From Pteria penguin (Eukaryota; Mollusca; Bivalvia; Pterioida; Pteriidae), in NCBI GenBank assembly GCA_035048485.1, contig CM068582.1, forward strand, positions 34,275,596-34,339,595: a stretch of DNA of 64,000 nt, in the 5' to 3' direction. A program made the position numbers and the translations under genes. Under the pieces are notes generated by a model. It saw only the letters and a program-made list of their open reading frames with translations. It was not told where the DNA came from and did no database searches. Shown in pieces: positions 44,833 to 58,474 of the stretch; positions within the stretch are counted from its first letter, which is position 1; every line of letters starts with the position of its first letter.

Positions 44833-47187
44833 AATCCGGATGATGTAACTAAGATGAATATTTAGGGCACTAAATCAAGTCAACTTCTTCCAAAACGACC
44901 ATCAAATCACAGTTTTATCTATATAGCACATTGTTTTCACATTTTGTCTAAAATTAACCGCGGACGGATCTTAACGGTATTACCTACTAAAAGATCTCGC
45001 ACACTACGTCATGAGTTGTTATAACGACTACTTGTGTCTTATGCAGGCAACTAGAGGGAAACCCCAGACTGTTGTTTAATCTCTTGTACACATTTTCTAC
45101 CTAATTTTCTGTGCGTATCTTTACGAATGTGTTTACCAGGCTACACAGTGTTCCACCTGATCAATATTGAGTCATAAACATACTTAAAGCGCACAAAAAT
45201 TTTAAACCTCAAACACAACGAGCCAAGACTTGCTAATCCGTTACCCCGTTTGGCGCCTTCAGCCAAGTGCAATTCAATACACAACTGGGATATTGATCCT
45301 ACGAAAATCTTCACAAAGCAGATCTTCTCGCAACAATGGTATTTACTTGGATCAAGAACTATAGGAAGGGGAAGCGCGGGAGGCTTTGCACAACGACTGA
45401 TAATACTTATATACTTAGATATAGCTATAATATTTTATTTTCAGTCTATAGTAAACATTCTGATATAAGTTCTGTGCATTTATTAAATTTTTTAAACTTC
45501 AGATTGAATTATGCCAGTTTTCGTAATTTAATTTATTTCATGTGTGAATAGGTATGCCTTGCGTGGGTCGAATTTCATTATCCTGCCAAAATGCTTTAAA
45601 TAGTGAACAGTATGCAAATTCAGTGAAATTGCATCAAACATGAAATTTACAGAATTGATAACACAACAAAGCAGTCATTGTTAATGCCGCGTAAATAACT
45701 TAAGCCATCCAATACTGGTATGATGCATTCAAACCTGTTTATCTCGACGGAGCGAATTTATCCAGTTGAATTCTTATGAAAGTCAATACTTATTTATTAT
45801 GAATCGCTTGATCTGCAGTTCTAGCTAGAGAACAGAAAACAATTGCTTTTATCTCTATAATTTCAGGATAGGAAATTATCTTGTTCCAAGATTAGTTTAT
45901 ACGCAGGTGCGCGGAGTGAATCACGATGATTCAATCCACGAAGGTTTCTAAGCCATGCAGAGATTATCCCTTGTGTTTCTTCTGTTGCAGAGGCAGATTC
46001 ATATAAGCTAATCAGGGAATTTTCTCAGAGGGGTGACCTAAATATATGAATAAATCTATACAGGTAAAAGAGGTCAACAAAACAAACGCAAAAATAGGGC
46101 GTTCCAGTGATATGAACTTTTAGGAATATAACGAGTTGGATCTTTTGACCCTACACTGCAACGCTTATCTTGTTAAAAGAACGAATTTATATTTATCTTC
46201 ATGGACTTTATAAAATATGAACTATCGATTACAATGAACGAATGGAACCCGAGGTTGGAATTCAACATTCGCCGTTACTTTCAACGATAAGTCACATGAT
46301 AATGGTCACATGACGAAGTTTAAATTTATATATAGTTGAATGTCACGCGATGTCAATATTTTAATGACGTTCTTGTAAGGTTGTCCTTAATAATTTATCC
46401 TTTTAAAATATAATCATTTCAGTCGTGACATTAATCAACTCTGTTTAACTTGCCATTACAGAATCAAGAGCTTGTTACACAACAAAGTGCCGCGAGTTTA
46501 ATTGGATCATACTTTAAATTGAACAAACTCAATGAGTTACTAATAATCGTTCGTACAGTCGCTCTTTACGTAATGAACGATATCGCGTAAATTTCATACA
46601 TCTAATCAGCATTCTGGATATCCAACAGAAACTGAGGCTGTTAAAAACTACAGCCTGCTACCCGAGGACGTCTAAATGCACAGCGTACTGCTCAAACCGA
46701 AAATCTCGGGGACCAGGCTATGAAAAATTATACATTGTAGATTGGTCTAACTCAATGTGGATCAGCCACGTTGGGAATCGCAATGGGCCCTCTAGACCAC
46801 CGCGGTATGGAATTTGTCAAAATAACAGCCAGTGCTGGTGTACTGTACATGAATGCTATCAGTCAAAAACTTACAGCGGAATAATTTGACTAAATGCCGT
46901 TGTAAATCGGACAGCTCAGAATGCGTTCACGTGTGAATGCATAACCAATTAAACTGAACCCACAGACTGATGCACTAAGGTCATATATAAATACAAATTG
47001 ATTATAAAAGCACAAATATGTATTACCAGTTACTAAACGTACACACTGGCTAGAATTCAATATTGATTGCTTTCAATAATTATAATAAAGATAATCTAAC
47101 ATCATTAAGACGAACTGAAATTTAGTGACAAAGTAAGGTTTCAAAAATATGATCACACCACACCACACCCCTAAAAACCAAACAAAC
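44833..47187. other. Region upstream of the PSKH1-like gene, no gene seen
   Basis: AT-rich, without tandem repeats or conserved coding blocks. It should contain the PSKH1-like promoter; no TATA box or other element could be assigned with confidence. Confidence 0.45.
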
Positions 47188-48200
47188 AAGCTGTGTTTGT
47201 GAAACACTAATGCCCCCGGAGGCAACAAAGTCCAAAAAGTTACTTTTAGCATGAAGGGCATTGTCAAGGTCATAAAGTCATCGACTTTGGTGTCACTCGA
47301 AAGGGCTTCATTAGTTGAGTACGCATGTGAAATATGAAGTCTCTGTCCCTCACGGTTCAAAAGTTATGACCAAGATTAAAGTTGACAACAGACAGACAAC
47401 GAGAGCAGCGCCTAGCGAGGCTTAATACGCCCGTCGCTTACTTTGGACGGGATCAATGTGAACTATGGTTTTACTACCCCAAACTTGGGTCTCTTTGGTA
47501 ATACTTTATGAAATATTGAAAGGCAAAAGGTGGCTTCCTCTACACTATTTAAGCATTCTGGATAAGTTTCATGAAAAACACCTGACGTTTACTTAAGTTA
47601 TCGCGTTACATAGCATCTCACCATAGTAAAAATCCAAGTTCCATAACTCCATAACGACGAATCAGAAATTGCTCAAAATCAAAACACCGCTCCCCTTACC
47701 CTATTCAAGCATTCTGTATTAATTTCATGAAAAACAGTTGACATTTACTAAAGTTATTGCGTTCCATAGCATCGTACTATAGCAAAAATAAAATCCAAGT
47801 CCCATAACTCCCGAACGACGAAACGGAATTTGCTCAAAATCGAAAGGCGGCTTCCTCTACATTATCGAAGCATTCTATATGAGTTTCATGAAAAACAACT
47901 AAAGTTTATTTAAGTTATCGCGTTCCATAGCATCTTTTCATAGTAAAAATTAAATCCAAGTCCCATAACTCCGGAACGACAAAACGGAATGCTCAAAATC
48001 GAAAGGCGGCTTCCTCTACACTATTTAAGAATTCTTTATGCGTTCCATGAAATACTGCTGACGTTTACTAAAGTTACTGCGTTCCATAGCGGACGGACGG
48101 ACGGACATCGCCATACCATAATAGGCCCCGTCCTTCGACGGGCGTATAAAAAGACAAGTCAAAAACAATATGCCCCCGATCTATCAATCCGGGGGCATAA
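47188..48200 (+). mobile_element. Hairpin-headed repeat with nested TIR element carrying four internal repeats
   Basis: Outer head AGCTGTGTTTGTGAAACAC (hairpin) then ATGCCCCCGGAGGCAACAAAG. From 47423 a nested unit starts TACGCCCGTCG and ends CGACGGGCGTA at about 48151, exact inverted partners with TA at both edges. Inside are four direct repeats of about 158 bp beginning near 47524, 47681, 47842 and 48003, each with GGC.GCTTCCTCTACA and GCGTTCCATAGCATC-like words. A terminal hairpin ATGCCCCCGATC..CCGGGGGCAT closes the outer element at 48171-48199. No protein encoded. Confidence 0.6.
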
Positions 48201-48414
48201 AAACCAAACAACAAAAATAAATAAATGAATATAAATTTGGATCTGTGTCTAGCCCTCTATTGAATAAATATTGATACAGCAATAAGACTGCTGATCAAAA
48301 AATGCAGAGATTGTGGTCTTCCCTTCGCTCTACTTTTAAAATTTTTAATACAATGTTTACATGTTTGTTATTTCCTCTTTTGTAAGAACACAACGAAACT
48401 AAAACATGACTGTG

Positions 48415-49270
48415 TGGCGACATGAACACTAGCAGAAGAATATGGCAAAAAGTCACAATCATCGATATGGTCTGAACTGGCAGAAGAATATGACAAAAGG
48501 TCACTATCATCAATATGGCTACAAGAAGAAGAACATGACCAAAAACAAATCACAGTCACCGATATGTTTACAACAGGCAGAAGAATATGACATAAGCTCA
48601 CAATCATCCGATTCGATGTGGATACAACAGGAAGAAGAACATGACAAAAGGTCACAATCATCGATATGGTTACAACAGAAACTTTTCGCTGTTTAACGAC
48701 ACAAACACAGGCAGAAAAATATGATAAAAAAGACACAACCATCGATATGGCTAAAACAGGTGGAAGAATAAGACGAAAGGTCACATTCATCGATATGTTT
48801 AAACAGGCGAGGGAATATGACAAAAGGTCACAGTTATCCGATTCGAGATGGATAAAACAGGCAGAAGAATATGACAAAAGATCACAATCACCGATATAGT
48901 TACAACAGGCAGAAGAATATGACAAAATATCAATCATCGATATGGTTACAACAGAAACTTTTCGCTGTTTAACGATACGAACACAGGCAGAAGAATATGA
49001 CTAAAAGCCACAATCATCGATATGGTTACAACAGGCGGAAGAATATAACAAAAGGTTACAATCATGGATATGTATAAAACAGGTAGAACTGAAGAATATA
49101 AAAAAAGTTTACAATCATGGATATGTATAAAACAGGTAGAAGAATATAACAAAAGGTCACAATTATCGATATAGTTACAATAGAGATTTTCTTAACGCCA
49201 CGGACACAGGTAGAAGAATATGAAAAAATATCACAATCATTGATATAGTTACAACAGGCGAAAGCGGCGA
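48415..49270 (+). repeat. About 48 bp minisatellite
   Basis: About 17 diverged units with consensus gaagaatatgacaaaaggtc, acaatcatcgatatggttac, aacaggca. It includes longer variant units with a shared CTTTTCGCTGTTTAACGA insertion at 48676 and 48957, a sign of block duplication. Minus-strand frames reading LSYSSACC.. are by-products. Confidence 0.85.
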
Positions 49271-49333
49271 ATGATCTTTCATGTACCAATGCTAACTGTG
49301 GTGTGAGACCACTTTTTTCTGTCCCTTTCCATG

Positions 49334-49368
<35 letters not shown>
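49334..49368. repeat. (GA)n(GACA)n microsatellite
   Basis: GAGAGAGAGAGAG followed by six GACA-type units. Confidence 0.9.
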
Positions 49369-49369
<1 letters not shown>

Positions 49370-52300
49370 ATGTTGGATCACAACCGGGAATTCAATGCAA
49401 TACAACTGATCCAACTTGCTTCTTCAAAGGAAAGAACAAAAACACAAAGCATATATAGTTAACCATGAGAAGGAGGCTGGGACTGTAACTTTATTATATA
49501 AAATTACATTCGTTTTTACTAGTCTAATGCTACGTGCAATTCATTCCATCTGTTCCATTTTGCATAAAATTCCACGTGTAAAGTATTTAGAATATGTAAA
49601 TCTTTGCCGATTAGAAACAATCACCTACAATAGAAATGGACGGGTACCTGCTGATAATTCTCATGACTAATTGAGCACAGACCTTGCCATACAAATTTCA
49701 ATGTCGTGTACATACAACACAGTAATATAATTAATCTATACTATAACATTTTTATGTGTGGATTTACATAAGTAGATTCGTTTAGAATTCGCTCTATTGA
49801 CCTCATGAATTGCTACCCAAACATTAACACTCATACTCCAATGTGTTTATTTTTAATTTAAGATTTCTTATCTTTATAATTCGTAGTTACAATTGAAATT
49901 GAAGAGATTTAAAAACCTGCATAATTTGGCCAATGCCATAGGGATTAATTGTGGTGCATTTGATTACATGTCTACGATATGAATACATTCACAGAGTTCA
50001 CTCGGTCATTGTCACTTAGTCCAATGCACACATAAACATTATACTTAAATGTTGCTACAATGGTACAAGTACATTGCAACCATAGAAATGCCAGACATTT
50101 ATACACCTGTGGTAAAAACAAACGGGTCGGTTCCAGTCGTCAAAATATCTAAATACTGAATATATCTCCGAATCTACCAAGAGTTGCTTTTCTGTTACGA
50201 TTCATACACTGTAACCAATATCACAAGAGCATTCGTCACCTACTACAAGTTATTGGTTTATCTATTTATTTTTTTATGTTACTTCTAAAGTTATTAAGTT
50301 AAATTGCCACTGAACCTTCTGCACATCCCACCAATATGTATTTGTGAAACAATAATCTTCGCTCTAAATGGCAGCAATATTCTAGAAGTCACAACGTCGA
50401 GATAAAGGTCACAAAGTCGAAATGGTGCAAATATAAATTATTGTCGAGAAGAATACATGTACATGTATAACGTCAAAGCCTTGTCTCTCATCATTTGTAA
50501 AGTTATGAAAAATGTTCACCTCTACTGATACACAATATTTTGACAAAACCTCCGATTCTTGGGGTACAGAACTTCTTTGTCTGTTGTCTCGGACTCACCC
50601 GAAGAAGTATGGTTTTTTTTCGACAAGCCAACGCCTATTGTGACGAGAGCATTGCTTTAAACAGTCTCAACCGAACATAAATCAGAGGTTTTTGTGACTG
50701 AGCAAGCGCATGCCTTGTGTTAGAACTCTTGCAACTCGATGATTCCGTCAATAATCCCGATGCTGTGTTAAACAAACAAACTTAATCTGGATCTTTCACG
50801 ATATGATGCATACCAGCTCGTGTGTCACAAAAACATTCATACATGATACATATCAATGTATGATACTTGAATATAAAAATGTACAAATACTGGGTCAAGG
50901 TAAAATATTTTTGGCACTGCTCTCACCACAATTTATCTATGAATGAAGTTCCATAAAGGCATTTTATGTTGGGTTTTCTTTTTCTTTTTTTTTTCTTTTT
51001 TGTGCGTGTGTGTGTAACGAAGTTAGATAAAAAACTTTCAAAAGTGGTGCAGGTCATTTTGAAGGTTTATGCTTTAAAACTTTTACGTGGTGACAAGAAT
51101 GTGTATATTGCAATGAAAAAAATTCTTTTAAAAGAGAAGTGAAATGAATTTATATCTGATGTATTTAATGTTAATTGAATACCATCTTTGAAGGGTGATG
51201 ACAAACGTCATTCTTCTATATACTTCTTCTTCGTTTTACCAGTAGAAAGATCATAACAAGAAACATACCTTAATTCATGACCTCATAACAACATTATAAC
51301 TTAATTATTTTGTTAATATGATGATTTTAAGCAGAATGAAGGCATACAAATGCAAGAATACACGTTATTTTCTATATGCATGTATCTATTGTCTCACTAA
51401 AGACAATGTTCCTATGTAATCGGTTTTAACAATTATTATCACTCAACTTGCAAAAAAATAATTGGCGGTTTCTTGTAATACAATTCTATTTTGAGGTACG
51501 TGAAATCGTAAACCAACTTTTCAATCTTCCATGCAGTCAAAGTTTTGTGTTATATATACATTACCTCACTGTCCTATATTCCAGAATCTAGAAGATCTAC
51601 ACAAACTCATTCGGTGAATTCTTAAAAGAAAGTTCTAAATATATATAACGATTTGGAAATTTAATCACAAAGATGTATTTTACAGTTTTCATGATATTTT
51701 TAATTTTCCCGTTAGTGTTGATTCTATTATAATTTTAAGTATGAGTTTTGACTTAAGTTGGCAAAAATAAGTTTAAGTTTAGCAAATTTCCTATGAAATG
51801 GAGATTTTACTATCGGCAGCATATTATTGCAAATACTAATACAACAAGAGGACGAACGAACGGACAAATTATAATGATATTATATACATATTCAGTTTTA
51901 AAATTCTGCTGAAGTTTGCAGGAATAAAATTTAACGCTTAGCTTATGGAACATACAGATAGCGTCGTGCGTTAAAAACCGCCACTCGATTCCTTTTTGTC
52001 CACAAGACGACTATGAAGTGCATAATGTCAAACAAAAGTCACTTTGATATGGCAATTCACATAATAACGTGATCTGAAATGTTTGACTTCTCAAGGTTTA
52101 AAATTTTGATCAACATCCAAGACCTTTCTCGAATTACCGGTGTTTTTGAAAGGCATCAAAACGATGCTATCGCCAGAATAATCTATTGGATGTCAACCAT
52201 ACAAAATATATTTCAGTCTGTTTGAACGGCAAGAAACGAAGAATTTTTTTATAATTATCAATAAAGGTCAAAGCCTAAATTCACTATTGATAACGCCGGT

Positions 52301-54532
52301 AAGTTTGAAAGAACTCGTAAATTACCTCTGGTGTACTCTAAGTGAAGTTTAAAAGCACCTTAAAGGCGACTCTTCGCATTTTGTCGAAAACGTGAAAGAA
52401 TTACATTTACACGCACTTATCTCAATACGAGAAATACATTTTGTTTGAACAATTTCTATTGTTTCGACAACATATCCTGGTGGCAATGTAGTATATTTGT
52501 TGAACCCATACTATGTTTGTTTACTCTGCATTAGAAAATTTGCCGAAACAAGCAGACAAGTACCTATTCGGACACGCGTATGTACTGCGCAAGTTCATAT
52601 TTTATGACTTTAACACTTTTATGGCACACAATGTACTTTAGAAGTTCATCACATTTGAACAATTTCAGAATTTTGTTTTAGAACACGTGCACTTATTCCG
52701 GGAAGATGCCCCTAAATGCACCTTTAGTGTCGAACGAATCTTCACAAACGCCATGCTTTGTGATTACGTCTTGCACAAACTATTGAAAAACCGGGCTCAG
52801 TCCTTGATTGGTTAGAAGAAACACACTTTGAACCAATCAGAAAACATTTTTAGTAACCAAAACAACAAGACAGTAAAACATTTTTCTTTGTATTCACAAT
52901 ATTGAACTGTTGTATGTACAGGCATTGATGAAAAACTTTTCGCACTTATTTATTTCAAATTTGTAATCATTTATTTTTGTTTTACGTTCAATCAGAGCCC
53001 AGCGGTTTCATTGGTTGATTTATTTTAGGGGAACGCCCGCAATATCAATGACAAGCCCGGCTGTTGAAAAGCGACGTATGTCAATGGTCTGTGTGAGGAC
53101 GTAATCACATTCGGAACAACCTCGCCCTTTACCCGTACCTACGTAAAAAGACTTTACGCAAGAAAAGATCGAGGATGTCCAAATGGACATAATCACACAG
53201 CCTTGATATTGTGAGGACGCGTCTAAGAAAAGATCAGATTTCATTACAGCGAGAGTTTTAGAAGACAACAAAGCTCGCCATATGGGAATATACACTGCAA
53301 AGAAGTTTTTTAACTACAGAGAACTTCATTTAAAATATATTGCATCAAAAGATATTACCATGGTTAAATTTTTTTAAGTCTTTTGTAAAGGTAAAGATTC
53401 AAAAGTAAGAAAATATCGTTTCAATCAAAAGTTGTGGTCACAAGGACTATAAATGCTAAACATAGATACATAGATGCCATATCTGTTACTAAAAGATTTG
53501 GCCAAGGTTACATTTTTTTTAATCATTGACACTAAAATCAAGGTTATTGTCAGGTCAAAAATCTCTGTACCAATTGAAAAGTCATACAATGAATGTACAT
53601 ATTCATTAAATATGAAAACCACTTTTCATATAGTACAGAAACTATGGTCATCAGCTGACCCCCCCCCCCCCCCAAAAAAAAAAAAAATTAGGTCTTTCTT
53701 GCAACTACATCGTCATTATACCTATGTACAAAATGCTAATAAAATTTGCTCTGTTCATACTATCTTACGGCAAAGAGTTTGCAATTGCTTGTATCCGAAA
53801 TGAACGTGCAATCGACAACTTCATAGCAACAAGTTTTACTGCATTGTTGTCACGAGTCGAAGCTGAGCCAAGGAACGACATTCCTTCAAGTGGGACATTA
53901 AATACCCATCTTATTCACGATTCTCATAATGTTTTCACATCATTTATATTTAGATACATACAACATTTACCTAAATATTTATAATGCATTTTCATTATCA
54001 GAGGAAATGCGGGAAGATCGATCTTTAAATTTGTCATATATGTGAAAAAGAACTAAAGTTCTAGAACATGTTGGGGAAAACTTTAATTGAAATATCTCGA
54101 TAAAAACAAGCGATACAAGATCAAGACAAATGCTTTGTCCGGAGAATTACACAATCGAGTACATCCGACGGTGTCGGTGGTAAACACATCGTAAAGTAGT
54201 CACAACTACATATTATTACGCGAAATTTGAAAACATTATTGCAACTCCTTTTTCGAGTTATTGAAACTAGTTTATGTTTAGCTTAAATTAACTGAGCTAA
54301 AGGTACATTGTGCTGATCAAGAATTTTTAAGACAACATCAGTAATTTTTCGGCACTTTATTTTTCAGCGGCGTAGTAAGCTCTATATCGGTAGCGAAAGT
54401 TATAACCCCTGAAAAGCGAGAATTTGAAAAGCGATGCCATTGAGTCTAGCGCTCTATGAGAGCGCCGACTCAATAAAAAACAAAACCACTTTAGCTTGGC
54501 TGTCTATGACGATGATGAGGGTGTGACATTAG
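49369..54532. other. Intergenic region, no gene seen
   Basis: Long AT-rich stretch with a pyrimidine run near 50980 and a C14/A12 homopolymer pair at 53661-53690. A GC-richer, CpG-containing patch at 53030-53290 carries an open 91-codon minus frame (..GTGKGRGCSECDY..) which I could not connect to any family; it may be a promoter or non-coding first exon. Confidence 0.45.
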
Positions 54533-54794
54533 ACGATTGATTGATTATTGTTTTATGTTACCCCACGATTACTTAACATATATGCAGGATGCAACACATA
54601 GAAAGTAATATTGTTTGAAACAGACCCTCCCGAAGCAGTTAGGGATCTTTTACGTGCCTCGCATAACGCGACAAGGGACCTCGCCTTTTACTATCTCATC
54701 CGAAACACAGGAAACCGGTGTAACCATGGCGGGAGTCGAACCCCGGCTTCTCGGTCACAAGCCGAACACCTCATTCCTATGGTTACACCGACTT
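54533..54794 (-). mobile_element. tRNA-derived SINE (family B), diverged copy
   Basis: Family B body (CCCGAAGCAGTTAGGGATC on plus) and the complement of a B-box (GGGTTCGACTCC-like). Target-site duplications gtgtgacattag at 54521-54532 and gtgttacattag at 54795-54806 differ at one base, consistent with an older insertion. Confidence 0.85.
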
Positions 54795-55240
54795 GTGTTA
54801 CATTAGCTCTCTTGGGCATTCGTCCCGCCGAGTTCATAGTAATGAACATTTTCGTTTCATATTGAACATTAATTACGACAGCTCACTCCCTTTGAATCTT
54901 TTTTGCGCATGTTCATACTGTACACACTGGAATTACCTCCGTATTATACCTTTCAATTGCGCACCTGTAATATTCTGGTTATAAATGTACCAGGTGAATG
55001 TTGCAGATGTCCGGTGTATACAGCTTTGTAGTACATGGCGCCAAATGGTATAAAGTTCACAGATAAAATATGTACTTTAAAACAGATAAGCACTTATCTA
55101 ATAAATAGTACGGTTTAAGTATATGTATTGAACTATAAAGGGTCAAAACATGATAGATACCTGACTATATCGCTGATGTACAGGAAATGGTTTAAACAAA
55201 AAACCATGCAAGCTGTTTGTTGAAATCTGACGCCCAGTAG

Positions 55241-55493
55241 TCCTTTTCACAAAAAAACCTTACGACTAATATTTCTCTTACGAAGAAACTTACGAATGAG
55301 TTCGTTTCTCATAAAAACTTACAAACTTCGTACATCAAATATTGTTCGTAACAAACACGGCTGCGCTTTTTATTTTGTTCCATGAAGACTGAGGATTAAG
55401 ACGAGAACACGATCGTGAAAAAACTAAGAATTCACTTACGAAGTTTGTCAGTTAAAAAACTTACGACAATTCCAAGTTTCTTTGTGAAAAGAG
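55241..55493. mobile_element. MITE with CTTTTCACAAA-type inverted ends
   Basis: Left end CCTTTTCACAAAAAAACCTT and right end TTTCTTTGTGAAAAGAGC are inverted partners. The interior repeats TTACGAA/CTTACGA words on both strands. No ORF. Confidence 0.6.
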
Positions 55494-55698
55494 CTGCAGG
55501 TCGACAATTATTTCTTATAAGAACAGATCACGAAGTCTCTTACAATAATTCCATTATTACAGAACAAAATTGAAGTTACATTGTTAGTAAGTACAGTGCA
55601 AGGGTTGCAAGATTGGTTTGGTCTTCAAAACAATAATCAAATCGTTTAATTACTAAACCTTAATTAATCTCAAAGTCAAACAACTTTTCGTCACAAGG

Positions 55699-55871
55699 TT
55701 GGTTGGTTGGTTGATTGGTGTTTTACGTCGCTTTCAACAATTTTTCAGTTATATCGCGACATGGAAGCAGGAGGTAACCAACCTCTTAAACATAGTGGCG
55801 CAACCTGGGAATCGAACCCGGATCGTCGGCGCCGCAAGCCAAGCGCTTAACCACTACACCAAGCCTGCCCC
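55699..55871 (-). mobile_element. tRNA-derived SINE (family A), young copy
   Basis: Perfect 11 bp target-site duplications tcgtcacaagg at 55688-55698 and 55872-55882. Minus-strand A-box TGGTGTAGTGGTTAAGCG and B-box GGTTCGATTCC. Tail of GGTT/GATT repeats on plus. Confidence 0.93.
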
Positions 55872-56918
55872 TCGTCACAAGGAGATCATATCTGCTAAAA
55901 ATATACACCAAGACTTTTCCAGTTCCTTCTCAATAAAACAGAGATATATATTGGTTTATATATACCTTCCTACAATAAGCATCGTTACTGCTTATGATTT
56001 CTTTTCTTTATTTTTCACAGAGAGGTTAAAATCACCCGAAGATCAAATATTATTCAACCGTGAGCCACTCTAAGTAGTGCCTCTGTTCGCCGTTTTCGAA
56101 AGATTAATTCTGCACATCTGTTTTAGAATCAACATATTTAATTGCAGATTATACCGTCACTACATGACTTCCCCTCCCCCTTCCTTTTAACCTGTCTGGT
56201 ACTGCTTACTACCTGTAAGCATTAAATTCCCATAACCAATTGACCTCTTCTATAACATATCCTGTACTGCTAAACAATCTTAAAACTAAACTCTTCTCAG
56301 ATATTTAACTCCTATCGTGATTCACAAACATTTAACATGAATGTTCTTCCGAATATGTCAATATTGAACTATCTTTTATCGCTGGGTTTAGATATATGTA
56401 TACTACATGTAACTTTTGACTTATGTTACGGATTGTCAGGATAGTGTATGACTTTTTTAAACGTAATTTAGTTTTACAAAAGTACTGAAAACTCGCACAG
56501 TATCAAGACACGTAAACACAGCATACCTACAATAGTATGAATCGTAGTCGTATTAGGAAAGGGTTTATTTATATTCTGTTTATCTATTGAAAGAACGGTG
56601 AAATTGTTCAGGAGAAGGGGCCAATCCCTTTGGTCATCCTGCTAAAATACTCGCCGGATAGTAAAGGAGGTGGGAATTTATGATCATTATGGATTATTAT
56701 CTAATTACTTGCCAGGATTATTTCATATCTATGCGTTACATGTGATTTGTGATAAAGAAAGGGAAAAACGCGAGAAAATCACTGGCATTGAAGTAAACTG
56801 ACCTTGCCACTTGTCCAAATCTGGATTCGAAACGAGAAACGACAGAGGTGATAAGTTACCAGTTCCATCTCGGCGCCAAAGCCCACTCGATTTTCCTATA
56901 GTCCGATGACTTACACCG

Positions 56919-58029
56919 GGCGCGGATCCAGTCGGGGGCACGTGCGCCCTCCCCCCCCCCCCCGGCAGTGCCCGCCGAAGGGGGCACCATAGTCTATTTT
57001 AGGGCCTATTTTACTGCATTTGTCTTAAATTTCCAAAATTTCGCTGGCTCGCTTCGCTCGCCAGTTATTCTCTCATATTTCTTTAAATTTGCAGTTGAAA
57101 AAAAAATCGTTGACTCGCTTCACTCACGATCAATTTCATGATAAATCTCCCCTGATCCCCGTTTATGATCCATAATATCTTCCAAAGGAAAGCAAAATAT
57201 ATGTGCATTCCAAATTAATAACAAGCGCACAAATGCTCGGCCACTTGGCCTCAGGTAAATAAAATCGTACGGCTACTGGTACAACGTGTAGCAAATGTTA
57301 CAAATGTTTGAAGCTACGCGCTGTACAAGTTGGATTTTACTTATCCATACAATTTTACTCAAATACGTCTTGTAGATCGTGTAGCTTCAGTACAAATTTT
57401 TGAAACGCTTGTACTGAAGCTACGCGATGTACAAGATGGATTTCACTTATAGCCATTTCTAGAATAGTTTATTTTCACAACGTATTTTGCATCTCCAAAA
57501 GACTCAAATACAGGAGCTTCCGTGAAGGAGGACTTTGCACCTTGTTCCCCCTAACAAGGATCTACCCTGCATCCACCGGGGACCTATAGGCAATCCCTAG
57601 ACCATGCGCCGAGCTTTACGCTTCCTCCAACTGAAAATCTGGATCCAGGCCTGATAAAATTTCCGTGAATTAGAACAAAAGGGACCTAATATGGCACACA
57701 CGATTTTGCAAGATTTTTGTCATATTTTCTCAGGAAAACCCCATCCCAACCTATGGGAGGGAGGGAGGGGTGAACATAATAATTTTTGACCGAAAATATT
57801 ACGACAGTTTTCTTCCGATTTCAGAGTTTTTGCGGAATATTTGAAGTCAAGAAAATCTTGATATATAATGCAAAAAAGAGCACCAGATTGCCTCATTTTT
57901 GCAAAATTTTCTCGGGGGAGACCACCAAACCCCCACCTATAGGAGGGACGGACCCCTCCCCATTCGGCTTTTTGGGCTTCAATTGTGAGGTGCCCCTCAC
58001 CCGGGCACATGAAGTTCGGGATCCGCGCC
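56919..58029. mobile_element. 1.1 kb element with GGCGCGGATCC inverted ends
   Basis: GGCGCGGATCCA at 56919-56930 and GGATCCGCGCC at 58019-58029 are perfect inverted ends. A third, internal end-like word CTGGATCCAGGCCTG near 57638-57655 suggests a second copy or solo piece nested inside. It contains GCTCGCTTCGCTCGC and a further inverted pair at about 57370-57435 (CTTGTA.ATCGTGTAGCTTC..). The open frames inside are not recognisable transposase. Confidence 0.6.
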
Positions 58030-58254
58030 TGCACACTGACCTGGCAATACGTCTTTGATGGCCTAAGCATTACTGTGGTACAATGATATGGTTGTATAAT
58101 CATAGTCGATACAAACATATAACCTATATTGTGTGTATCTGAATACGATTTTAATAAAATACATGTAGCAAGTAAATAGAACTGACCAATAGTAGACATG
58201 TACCTGAAAGTCGTTTCCTTCTTGATAAAGAGAAGTCTTATTTTGCACCCTACT

Positions 58255-58474
58255 AAGATTACTTCACTTCTTTAGTGTAGGCATCTGCCTGAATCTTCGG
58301 ACAGAAATTTCGACCAATACAATAGACTCAACCGAAGCAGTGAGAGATCTGTTACATTTCGACGTTACCTCGACCTTCACTGCTTGACACCGACGAGCTG
58401 CCGGTGGAATTTGAACCCCGGACCTCTCCGTCACGGATTAAGCCGACTACCGACTGAGTTACGCCGCTTACCTT
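58255..58474 (-). mobile_element. Diverged SINE, family B-like
   Basis: Keeps GGCATCTGCCTGA and CCGAAGCAGTGAGAGATC on plus and a B-box-like complement (GGGGTTCAAATTCC). Ends could not be fixed. Confidence 0.65.

Noticed and set aside
48368..48937. 189-codon minus frame with LSYSSACC repeats
   Set aside because: Runs through the 48 bp minisatellite; composition is purely repeat-driven.
53020..53295. 91-codon minus frame in a CpG-containing patch
   Set aside because: No domain, splice context or family similarity; noted only inside the intergenic entry.
55699..56073. Open frames starting MVGWLIGVLRRFQQFFSYIA (also at 59273, and antisense at 26132)
   Set aside because: They translate the family A SINE body and tRNA-like head; recurrence follows the SINE copies.
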